DNA of 64,000 nt, taken from contig NZ_MTHB01000110.1 of the NCBI RefSeq assembly GCF_002220365.1, forward strand, positions 124,001 to 188,000. Direction: 5' to 3'. The translations under genes and the position numbers were made by a program. The notes below the pieces were generated by a model. That model did not search any database. It had not been told where the DNA came from and worked only from the letters and a program-made list of their open reading frames with translations. This stretch comes from Caballeronia sordidicola. Its GTDB lineage: Bacteria > Pseudomonadota > Gammaproteobacteria > Burkholderiales > Burkholderiaceae. Positions 26,166 through 34,310 of the stretch are shown here, piece after piece; the first letter of the stretch is position 1, and each line of letters begins with the position of its first letter.

Positions 26166-27454
26166 AGATACTCGACGATATCGAAGACCTGCCGGCCAGC
26201 CCCGCGACCTCGTACGCCGCCCTGCTGGAGAAGATCGAAATTCTCCGCTCGACGTTGCGCTGGTCGTCGCGCATGGAGCGCCCGGAAATCGAAAAGCTGC
26301 TCAGACAAGCGAGCGTGCTGCGCGACGACGTGATGCAGCTATCGCACAGGGAGCGTTTCGTACAGGCGGCGGTAGCCGAGCCGCAGCGTTTGCCCGGCTC
26401 AGCGCGCGAGCGCCGGGAGGCGTTGCTCGCGCGAAGCTTCATATTTGAAGGCACTTTCGGCGATAACCCGAAACTGCTGGAAGCGTTGGAGATTGCAGAA
26501 AAGGCGGCGCCGACCGATCTCCCCGTGCTGGTGGACGGGGAGAGCGGAACGGGCAAGGAGTTGATGGCGAAGGTGATTCATGCGAACGGATCACGCGCGG
26601 ACAGGCCGTATATATCGGTGAATTGCGGCGCGATTCCTGACAACCTGCTGGAGTCCGAACTATTTGGTCACAGGAAGGGTGCGTTCACCGGGGCATCGAA
26701 TGACCGGAAGGGAAAATTCGAGAGCGCGCATACCGGCACTATTTTTCTCGATGAAATCGGTGAGTTGCCCCTTGCGGGACAGGTCAAGCTCCTGCGTGTG
26801 CTTGAGGCCCATGAGATCCAGCGCGTGGGATCGGATGAACCCATTGCGGTGGATACGCGCATTGTGGCGGCGACGAATCGCAATCTGCGGCGCATGAGCG
26901 AGGAAGGGCGCTTTCGTGAGGACCTGTTCTATCGGCTCAGTGTGATCCATCTGACCTTGCCGCCGTTGCGCGAGCGGCGAGACGAGATTGCGCTGCTGCT
27001 GGCTTATTTCGGCGATGAAGCCGCGGCAACGCTAAAGCGCCAGCCGGTGAAGATGACGCTCAGGCTGCGCGAGTTCCTGCGGACCTACGACTATCCAGGC
27101 AACATCCGCGAGTTGCGCAACCTGGTCTACCGCATCGTCTGCCTCGCGCCGGAAACGGCCGACATTGAGCATCTTCCCGTCGATATCCGTCCGGGCAATT
27201 CGGCGTCGATGGTGAGCGGCATGGTTGCAAGCGCGGTGTCGCTCAGCGACGCCAAGCGCACGGCGAGCGATGAAGCGGAGCGCGCTTTTCTCGAGCGCGG
27301 CCTGCACGAGGTGGGCGGGACGGTCGCGGAATTGGCGCGACGCTTCGAGATGAACCGCTCGCATGTGCAGATGCTGCTGAAGAAGCACGGGCTGCATTCG
27401 AAGGATTTTCGCAACCATGCGGCTTCCGCTGCGCAGAAGGAGAAGGGCAGCTAG
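26162..27454 (+). CDS. Sigma-54-dependent activator without a recognisable sensor domain
   Basis: 430 residues, starting in the ATGA overlap with the transporter stop. The AAA+ domain spans about 100-340: Walker A GESGTGKE (126-133), the sigma-54 contact loop GAFTGA (173-178), FLDEIGELP and REDLFYRLSV. A Fis-type helix-turn-helix follows (VAELARRFEMNRSHVQMLLKKHGL). The first 100 residues are helical and match no receiver, GAF or PAS domain known to me, so control may be by binding partners, phosphorylation or expression level. Candidate targets are the four sigma-54 promoters of this locus and the CCAACA/TGTTGG repeats upstream of most of them. The 3' end overlaps the convergent phosphatase gene by four bases. 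Confidence 0.92.
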   Translation: MKILDDIEDLPASPATSYAALLEKIEILRSTLRWSSRMERPEIEKLLRQASVLRDDVMQLSHRERFVQAAVAEPQRLPGSARERREALLARSFIFEGTFGDNPKLLEALEIAEKAAPTDLPVLVDGESGTGKELMAKVIHANGSRADRPYISVNCGAIPDNLLESELFGHRKGAFTGASNDRKGKFESAHTGTIFLDEIGELPLAGQVKLLRVLEAHEIQRVGSDEPIAVDTRIVAATNRNLRRMSEEGRFREDLFYRLSVIHLTLPPLRERRDEIALLLAYFGDEAAATLKRQPVKMTLRLREFLRTYDYPGNIRELRNLVYRIVCLAPETADIEHLPVDIRPGNSASMVSGMVASAVSLSDAKRTASDEAERAFLERGLHEVGGTVAELARRFEMNRSHVQMLLKKHGLHSKDFRNHAASAAQKEKGS

Positions 27455-28260
27455 AGGGTCGGGTTTATCTGCGTTTTGTCGAGGCAGAAAATGTCCTCGG
27501 CTTGCGCCACGACGGCTGAGATGTTGTCGCGTCCGCCCCGCCGCAGTGCGAGTTCCAGCAGCCGCGCTACCGCTTGCTGGCAATCGCCGGTTGTCAGGAC
27601 GCCGCCCATCTCTTCATCGCTTACCTCATTGCTCAGACCGTCGCTGCAGAGCAGGAAAATGTCACCGTCATGCAGATCGATACGGTCCGCATCGAGCTCA
27701 AGTGTTTCCATCGCGCCGACAGCACGCGTGATCAGGTGTTTCCCCGGATGATGCAGTGCCTCTTCCGGGCTGATCTGACCGCGCGCCTTTAGTTCTTCGA
27801 CCTGGCTGTGATCGCGCGTCAGCTGTCGCAGGAAACCCTGGCGGCAAAGATAGAGCCGGCTGTCACCTGCCCACAGGTACCCGCAAGACCGTTCGCTCGC
27901 CAGCAGCAGGACCACCGTGCTGCCGATCCGGCGTACTTGGCGGCGGGCGGCCTCCGCGCGCAGGTCCACGTTGACCGCGAGGAGCCGCTCTCGCGCTTCG
28001 CGCATGCGCTCGTCTAGAGGGACGGGTTTGCCGGGAGCCGAGGAGCGCTTCAGCCGGTCGATCACCATCTGGCTCGCGACATCGCCCACTGCGTGGCCGC
28101 CCATGCCATCGGCGACGGCCCACAGACCGTGTTCGGGCATTTCGAGGCAGGCGTCTTCATTGATCTCGCGTACGAGACCTGTATCGGTGCGGGCAGCCGA
28201 TGTCCATCGAAACTCACCGGTGTTGCTCACGAGACCTCCGATGTCTGCAGCGGCGCGCAT
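27451..28260 (-). CDS. PP2C-family Ser/Thr protein phosphatase
   Basis: 269 residues with the PPM/PP2C metal-site motifs in order: REINEDACLE, AVADGMGGHAVGD, GSTVVLLLA, LWAGDSRLYLCR, LTRDHSQV, LLCSDGLSNEVSDEEM and GGRDNISAVV. The aspartates for the Mn/Mg pair are all present. There is no membrane segment, so it acts in the cytosol. It is the expected counterpart of the kinase at 10.7 kb and could remove phosphothreonines recognised by the FHA protein. It is convergent with the activator gene, and peptide gene 5 lies 91 bases downstream on the same strand with its own promoter. Confidence 0.92.
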   Translation of the reverse strand: MRAAADIGGLVSNTGEFRWTSAARTDTGLVREINEDACLEMPEHGLWAVADGMGGHAVGDVASQMVIDRLKRSSAPGKPVPLDERMREARERLLAVNVDLRAEAARRQVRRIGSTVVLLLASERSCGYLWAGDSRLYLCRQGFLRQLTRDHSQVEELKARGQISPEEALHHPGKHLITRAVGAMETLELDADRIDLHDGDIFLLCSDGLSNEVSDEEMGGVLTTGDCQQAVARLLELALRRGGRDNISAVVAQAEDIFCLDKTQINPTL

Positions 28261-28351
28261 GGGTGCGCCAAAGGGTTGCCGCGTTAGCGGCGAGACAGAA
28301 CCGGTTGCTTCAGGCGTGCGTGGTGTGTGCTTTCTTGTGCCGCGGTCCGCT

Positions 28352-28642
28352 TCAGGCAGCGTGGTTGAGGCTGCGCTCGTTCGGGTTGACCGAGATGTTC
28401 GAATTCGAGCCGGTGTTATTCACGTTGGTGGTCTGGAACTGATTGATCATCTGATCAGCATAGAAGTTGTTATTCGTTTCGTACAGGTTCACGACCGGCC
28501 CCATCGAAGGCTGCGATTCAACGAAGGGCGTAATCCAGCCATACACCCAATTTCCAGGGCCGTTGCCGCCGTGGATGCAGGTCATCGCTGCACGATCGAG
28601 CGTGAGATCGCAGGGAATGTCTTCAATGGCGAGTGCAGTCAT
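28352..28642 (-). CDS. Double-glycine leader peptide 5
   Basis: The ATG at 28642 has GGAG in front and gives 96 residues. An open frame reaching 28759 is rejected because it would cover the sigma-54 promoter. The leader again has 26 residues: I-E-D-I, L-D, A-M-T and Gly-Gly, with two extra cysteines (11 and 22). The 70-residue mature part starts NGPGNWVYG, matching the N-x-PG-x-W start of peptides 1 and 2, and has an Asn-rich middle (NNFYADQMINQFQTTNVNN and NTGSNSNISVN). It has no cysteine after the cut site. It is the most distant clear homologue and is next to the phosphatase and LRAT genes. Confidence 0.78.
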   Translation of the reverse strand: MTALAIEDIPCDLTLDRAAMTCIHGGNGPGNWVYGWITPFVESQPSMGPVVNLYETNNNFYADQMINQFQTTNVNNTGSNSNISVNPNERSLNHAA

Positions 28643-28700
28643 GGTGAGGCTCCGGTGGTCTTGCCTGGTTAGGGGACGTGGGTCTTGGACGTGCTTACTT

Positions 28701-28718
28701 ATGCAAGGCGCATGCCGA
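28701..28718 (-). promoter_or_regulatory. Sigma-54 promoter of peptide gene 5
   Basis: On the minus strand TCGGCATGCGCCTTGCAT has GG-N10-GC spacing and the favourable TTGCA -12 box. It lies about 60 bases before the start codon. Confidence 0.75.
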
Positions 28719-28814
28719 AGGTGGGCTGCGCGAGTGCTTTTCTCGCCGTGCCTTTTCACAGGCGGGTTTGGGTCATGTGGTGTCGCGCAGCGGCTGCGCT
28801 TGTTCGGTTAGCTT

Positions 28815-28833
28815 GGTTGGGCTGAACCCAACA
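28815..28833. promoter_or_regulatory. Possible activator half-sites upstream of peptide gene 5
   Basis: GGTTGG (28815-28820) and CCAACA (28828-28833), seven bases apart, lie about 100 bases upstream of the promoter. The half-sites resemble the CCAACA/TGTTGG element but point the other way, so this is a weak call. The regular element at 29065-29091 could serve this promoter from farther away. Confidence 0.3.
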
Positions 28834-29064
28834 AGCCGGGCCGTTTAGTGGTCGCAATACCAACACTTGCGCATCGCTTTGTGCGGGAGCCGGCTTCACT
28901 CTTCATGGCTGATGCGAAGAGGAGGACGCCAAAGAACGAAGCAAGGAAAGCGCCGTTTCAGGTATGCATGCCTTGGTGATTTTGGTCTTCCTCTTCAGAG
29001 GGCGGTAGCCCGTTCGCCGGTTGCGCTTCGCTGGTTTTATAGCCTGGTGAGTGGTGCACAGGAT

Positions 29065-29091
29065 CCAACACATCACTCGAAAAAGTGTTGG
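29065..29091. promoter_or_regulatory. Candidate upstream activator site (CCAACA-N15-TGTTGG)
   Basis: Half-sites CCAACA (29065-29070) and TGTTGG (29086-29091) sit inside a longer inverted repeat GATCCAACAC/GTGTTGGATC. The site is about 75 bases before the LRAT-gene promoter and between it and the divergent peptide gene 5 promoter. Confidence 0.55.
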
Positions 29092-29166
29092 ATCTCGCGT
29101 TGTCCTCACGCTGCCTTCAACGCTCTCATTTTCCTTTGTGCCTTGTCACACAAGGCTGTGCGTGCA

Positions 29167-29183
29167 TTGGCCCGGTTGATGCA
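29167..29183 (+). promoter_or_regulatory. Sigma-54 promoter of the LRAT-like gene
   Basis: TTGGCCCGGTTGATGCA has GG and GC ten bases apart and matches most of the -24/-12 consensus. It lies about 70 bases before the ATG at 29250. Confidence 0.7.
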
Positions 29184-29249
29184 ATGACTTGATCAACCGC
29201 CGGCTTACTTGCAACACCCCGGCTTCCACCCTCCCAGGAGAAACCGGTC

Positions 29250-29747
29250 ATGTCGGGCAATCAATCATCCAGGCTTTGTGCTCGACTCGGCCGCTCAATT
29301 CCCGATGTCGCCATCGACTGCGAACCCGCTCCCGGTGCTCACCTCGTGACGCAACGCTCGGGTTACGAACATCACGGCATCTATGTCGGCAACGGCCGCG
29401 TCGTGCACTACGCCGGCTTCGCCGGCTCGCTGCATCGCGGTCCGATTGAAGAGACCACGCTCGAGCGCTTCGCCGCAGGGCGCGAGATTTGTATTCGTGT
29501 CCATGCGATGGCGATGTTTACCGGACAGGATGCCGTCCGCCGGGTTCGCTCAAGGCTGGGTGAAGACCGCTATCGGCTGCTTAGCAACAACTGCGAGCAC
29601 CTGTGCGCGTGGGTGCTTTTCGGCGAGAACCGCAGTTCGCAAGTGGAGGCATGTCTTTCTCACCCAAGTCTTGCCTACCGCGTGGCAATAGCAATGCTCA
29701 AAGGCTGGATCAACGCGAGGGGCCATGACGACCTGCTCGCCGCATGA
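29250..29747 (+). CDS. LRAT-like (NlpC/P60 superfamily) protein
   Basis: 165 residues behind CCAGGAG. LRAT-family marks are GAHLVTQRSGYEHHGIYVGNG (split over about residues 29-49, with the catalytic His), VVHYAG, and LLSNNCEHLCAWVLFG with the nucleophile Cys in the N-C-E-H box. Such proteins are acyltransferases or thioesterase-like hydrolases. No signal peptide is evident, so the protein is probably cytosolic, though its C-terminus (AYRVAIAMLKGWI) may touch membrane. It shares the sigma-54 promoter type and activator site with the peptide genes, which suggests work on peptides or lipids of the same system, such as acylation or immunity. This is inference. Confidence 0.75.
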   Translation: MSGNQSSRLCARLGRSIPDVAIDCEPAPGAHLVTQRSGYEHHGIYVGNGRVVHYAGFAGSLHRGPIEETTLERFAAGREICIRVHAMAMFTGQDAVRRVRSRLGEDRYRLLSNNCEHLCAWVLFGENRSSQVEACLSHPSLAYRVAIAMLKGWINARGHDDLLAA

Positions 29748-29781
29748 ACCTGTTCGCTGTCACCATTCGAGGAGAAACATC

Positions 29782-30030
29782 ATGAATACGCAACGTGATT
29801 CACTGCGCCGGATAGTCGAAAAATGGCTCGCGCCAACAGCCGGCGCACCGGTACGCGAGATCCGCCTGTGCCGCATGCCAGCGAATCATATTCGCTATGT
29901 CCGCGTGGAAGCGCTTCGGCCGACCGGCGTGCTGGCATTGCTCTTCTTCCGTCACGACGACGGATCGTGGCAAGTGTTTCCGCCCGAAGCCGCACGCATG
30001 ACGATGAGCCCACGGCGCTTGGCAATGTGA
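29782..30030 (+). CDS. Small hypothetical protein downstream of the LRAT-like gene
   Basis: The ATG at 29782 follows GAGGAG and gives 82 residues. An earlier in-frame start at 29725 would overlap the LRAT gene. I do not recognise the family. The sequence is basic at both ends, with a middle of predicted beta strands (HIRYVRVEALRPTGVLALLFFRHDDGSWQVFPP). There is no signal peptide or clear membrane helix. It is 34 bases after the LRAT gene and almost certainly cotranscribed, so it may be its partner. Confidence 0.6.
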   Translation: MNTQRDSLRRIVEKWLAPTAGAPVREIRLCRMPANHIRYVRVEALRPTGVLALLFFRHDDGSWQVFPPEAARMTMSPRRLAM

Positions 30031-30174
30031 TGCGTGGCGTGTTAGCACCAAGAATCCAGAGAGCGGCGGCAAGTGTTTTCCCTGGGCTATTCTCTGGCGC
30101 TGCGGGTGCCGCTCGCGTTGCAATCTGTGATTGAGCGCCGTTTCGGCCATCCTGTTACGCAAGGCGCCAAGGAC

Positions 30175-30196
30175 ATACCCGATTTGAAATCGGTAT
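30175..30196. promoter_or_regulatory. Palindrome in the 30.03-30.34 kb intergenic region
   Basis: CGATTT-G-AAATCG is a perfect inverted repeat flanked by ATACC and GGTAT, recalling the ATACC/GGTAT element before ytfQ and chvE but with a longer spacer. No gene starts directly after it. The rest of this 310-base gap holds only the hairpin at 30295-30328. Confidence 0.35.
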
Positions 30197-30294
30197 CGTT
30201 AAAAATCTGATTGGAAAGGAATCGGCCGCTTCCTTAATATGCACTCGAATTCAGTATCGCAGAAGCAAGCGCGTGGCTTGATTTCAGATAGCAT

Positions 30295-30328
30295 GAAGCC
30301 GCTGCTTTTACCAAAAAGCAGCGGCTTC
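30295..30328. terminator. Hairpin ending the sugar-catabolism operon
   Basis: A perfect 15-base stem, GAAGCCGCTGCTTTT/AAAAGCAGCGGCTTC with a 4-base loop, lies 12 bases past the stop of the minus-strand operon. The U and A tracts are at the loop end rather than after the stem. Confidence 0.65.
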
Positions 30329-30340
30329 GCTTAAGAATCC

Positions 30341-31279
<939 letters not shown>

Positions 31280-31321
31280 TTAAAGGAAGCTTCGTTCATG
31301 TGATACGTGCAACGTGCCGGA

Positions 31322-33064
31322 TTAATGCGAATGCCGCGGCACATCGGCACCTCGGCATCCTACGAGAAAATCGAAGTCGCAGCCTTGATCGGCTTGCAGG
31401 ACATGATCAACGTACAGCTTTCTATACCCGCTTGTGTCCGCGGGTGCAACTGTCTGCACTTCAGCCCAATTAGCGAGACGGGCGGTGAGTTCCGCGTCGC
31501 TGACGTCAAGGTGCAGCGTTCCGCCAAGGCAGTCCAGTTCGATCCAGTCGCCTTCCTGCACTACCGCCAGCGGACCGCCGGCACGCGCTTCGGGCGCCAC
31601 ATGCAGCACCACCGTGCCATAGGCCGTGCCGCTCATGCGAGCGTCCGAGATCCGCACCATGTCGGTCACGCCTTGCGCCAGCAACTTGGGTGGCAAGCCC
31701 ATATTGCCGACTTCCGCCATGCCCGGATAGCCCTTTGGTCCGCAGTTCTTCAGCACGAGAACAGAGTCGGCCGTCACATCCAGTTCGGGATCTCCAATGC
31801 GGGCCTTGTAGTCATCGAAGTTTTCAAACACGACCGCGCGGCCGCGATGCTTGAGCAATGACGCTGTCGCCGCCGACGGCTTGACCACCGCGCCATTGGG
31901 CGCGAGATTGCCGCGCACGATGCATAGGCCGCCATCAGGGACGAGGGGTTTGTCGAGCGGACGAATGACTTCTTCGTCGTAGATAGGCGCTTCTTTCGAG
32001 TTCTCCCATAACGAATGGCCATTCGCCGTCAGCGCATCGGGATGGGGCAGCAAGCCCGCTTCGCCCAGGCGCCGGATCACGCCAGGCAAGCCGCCCGCAT
32101 AATAGAATTCCTCCATCAGGAAACGCCCCGATGGTTGCAGATCGACAAGCGTAGGGGTGCCGCGGCCAATGCGCGTCCAGTCATCGAGTTCGAGGTTCAC
32201 GCCAATGCGCCCCGCGATGGCCTTCAAATGAATTGCCGCATTTGTCGATCCACCAATCGCCGCGTTCACGCGAATCGCGTTTTCGAAGGCCTCTTTTGTC
32301 AGGAGTTTCGAGAGCCGGACATCCTGCAACGCCATCTCCACAATGCGCATGCCCGACATGTGCGCGAGCACGTAACGCCTGGAATCCACGGCTGGAATTG
32401 CCGCGTTGTGGGGCAGCGTGACGCCAAGTGCCTCGGCCATGCAGGCCATGGTGGACGCCGTGCCCATGGTGTTGCACGTGCCGGCCGAGCGTGACATGCC
32501 CGCTTCCGCCGACATGAATTCGTGCAGCGTGATCTTGCCGGCCTTCACTTGCTCGCTAAGCTGCCAGACCACCGTGCCCGAGCCGATGTCGCGGCCATGA
32601 TGTTTGCCGTTGAGCATCGGGCCACCACTCACTGCAATGGCCGGCACGTCGCAACTCGCGGCGCCCATCAACAACGCGGGCGTGGTTTTATCGCAGCCGA
32701 CGAGCAGCACGACGGCATCGACTGGATTGCCCCGGATCGATTCCTCTACGTCCATGCTGGCGAGATTGCGTGTGAACATGGCGGTCGGGCGAAGGTTCGA
32801 TTCGCCGTTTGAGAACACGGGGAATTCGACCGGGAATCCGCCCGCTTCGAATACGCCGCGCTTCACATGCTCGGCGAGTTTCCTGAAATGCGCGTTGCAG
32901 GGCGTGAGTTCAGACCACGTATTGCAAATGCCGATGATCGGCTTGCCCTGGAACTCGTGATCAGGAATGCCCTGGTTTTTCATCCAGCTTCGGTACATGA
33001 AACCGTTCTTGTCGGCTGTGCCGAACCATTGGGCGGAGCGCAGCGGGCGTTTTGCGTCTGACAT
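31322..33064 (-). CDS. IlvD/Edd-family aldonate dehydratase (L-arabinonate type)
   Basis: 580 residues, the length of sugar-acid dehydratases of the IlvD/Edd family. Visible motifs include GICNTWSELTPCNAHFRKLAEHVKRG split over residues 44-70, LVGCDKTTPALLMGA, AGTCNTMGTASTM, GGSTNAAIHL and RISDARMSGTAYGT. The conserved cysteines for an iron-sulfur cluster are present (Cys near positions 56, 125 and 198). It resembles L-arabinonate dehydratase closely, which removes water to give 2-keto-3-deoxy-L-arabinonate, while D-fuconate or D-galactonate are also possible. It is 51 bases upstream of the dehydrogenase gene. No aldolase or later pathway gene lies in the window. Confidence 0.88.
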   Translation of the reverse strand: MSDAKRPLRSAQWFGTADKNGFMYRSWMKNQGIPDHEFQGKPIIGICNTWSELTPCNAHFRKLAEHVKRGVFEAGGFPVEFPVFSNGESNLRPTAMFTRNLASMDVEESIRGNPVDAVVLLVGCDKTTPALLMGAASCDVPAIAVSGGPMLNGKHHGRDIGSGTVVWQLSEQVKAGKITLHEFMSAEAGMSRSAGTCNTMGTASTMACMAEALGVTLPHNAAIPAVDSRRYVLAHMSGMRIVEMALQDVRLSKLLTKEAFENAIRVNAAIGGSTNAAIHLKAIAGRIGVNLELDDWTRIGRGTPTLVDLQPSGRFLMEEFYYAGGLPGVIRRLGEAGLLPHPDALTANGHSLWENSKEAPIYDEEVIRPLDKPLVPDGGLCIVRGNLAPNGAVVKPSAATASLLKHRGRAVVFENFDDYKARIGDPELDVTADSVLVLKNCGPKGYPGMAEVGNMGLPPKLLAQGVTDMVRISDARMSGTAYGTVVLHVAPEARAGGPLAVVQEGDWIELDCLGGTLHLDVSDAELTARLANWAEVQTVAPADTSGYRKLYVDHVLQADQGCDFDFLVGCRGADVPRHSH

Positions 33065-33215
33065 CGATTTTTCCTTACTGTGTGCTATTCGTTTGCTATT
33101 TCAAGACTTTATTTGCACCAACGTGCGGTGCGTTCGAGACCTGTCTGGTGATTGCGCCATGCGCGCCGACTTATCCGTTTCATAGAACATGCAAGGGCGG
33201 TCCTTGGAGGACACA

Positions 33216-34310
33216 TCAAGTCCGGGACCCCAGCGCAACGGGGTCAGCCTTGTTCGCAGCATCGTGTTGCCGCGCCGCATCTCGTCGCTTCAGCTTCGAC
33301 CTCGCTCGTTCACCCGATGCCGTCCCATCCGATTTGCGCCGCGCCGCATGTCGTTCGATCACACGCTGCAACAGGCAGAACGCGCACAGAAGGGCTCCTA
33401 TGACGATGCGGGTCCACCACGAGCTCAGCGTGCCGTCGAACGTGATGAGCGTCTGGATGGTCCCGAGAATGCCGACGCCGAAGACCGATCCAATCACATA
33501 ACCCACCCCGCCCGTGAGCAAGGTTCCGCCGATGACCGTGGCGGCGATCGCATCGAGTTCCATGCCCTGGCCCTGCAAGCCATAGCCGGAGAGCACGTAT
33601 AGCGTGAACACCACGCCGCCCAGCGCCGAACAGAAGCCGCTTAACGCATAGACGCCGACCTTCGTGCGTGCCACGGGCAGCCCCATCAGCAAGGCGGAAC
33701 GTTCGTTGCCGCCGACTGCGTAGACGTTACGCCCGAAGCGCGTGAAGTGCGCGACGAAGATGGCGAGCAGCAGCGTCGCGATGGCGATCAGGCCGCCGGC
33801 CGTGAGCGATGCGCCGCGAATATCGATGTGAAAGCCCGACAGCGCATGAAAGCTCGGGTCGTTGATGGTGATCGACTGCGTGGTGATCAGGAAACACGCG
33901 CCGCGTGCGAGGAACATGCCCGCCAGCGTGACAATGAACGGCTGCAGTTTGAAGAAGTGGATCAGCGCGCCCATCGCTGCGCCGTACAACGCGCCCAGCA
34001 TGAGCACGAGCGGCACGATCACCCATATCGGCCAATGCAGGTGTTCAGCGAATACGGCGCAGAGGATGGTGGTCAACGCGACGACCGATCCCACCGACAA
34101 GTCGATCCCGCCCGATACGATCACAAATGTCATGCCGATCGCGACGATCAGCAGGAACGCGTTGTCCACGAGCAAGCCAAGCAGCACCTGCAGCGAGAAA
34201 AATCCGGTGTACATCACCGAACCGAAGCCGAAAAGCGCGATGAATAACACGATGGTGACGACGATCGGCAGGGTGCGCGGATCGACCAGGCGGTCGAAAA
34301 GGTTCCTCAT
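33216..34310 (-). CDS. yjfF: Sugar ABC transporter permease, YjfF-like
   Basis: 364 residues with about nine to ten membrane segments and the BPD_transp_2 signature (SGGIDLSVGSVVALTTI, GGNERSALLMGLPVARTKVGVYALSGF, GTLLTGGVGYVIGS). It is the second inner-membrane subunit of a galactofuranose/L-arabinose type importer. Its start overlaps the preceding permease stop by four bases, so translation is coupled. The last 40 residues form a charged, low-complexity tail (KSDGTASGERARSKLKRRD) longer than in E. coli YjfF. The next gene, a dehydratase, follows 150 bases later. Confidence 0.85.
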   Translation of the reverse strand: MRNLFDRLVDPRTLPIVVTIVLFIALFGFGSVMYTGFFSLQVLLGLLVDNAFLLIVAIGMTFVIVSGGIDLSVGSVVALTTILCAVFAEHLHWPIWVIVPLVLMLGALYGAAMGALIHFFKLQPFIVTLAGMFLARGACFLITTQSITINDPSFHALSGFHIDIRGASLTAGGLIAIATLLLAIFVAHFTRFGRNVYAVGGNERSALLMGLPVARTKVGVYALSGFCSALGGVVFTLYVLSGYGLQGQGMELDAIAATVIGGTLLTGGVGYVIGSVFGVGILGTIQTLITFDGTLSSWWTRIVIGALLCAFCLLQRVIERHAARRKSDGTASGERARSKLKRRDAARQHDAANKADPVALGSRT

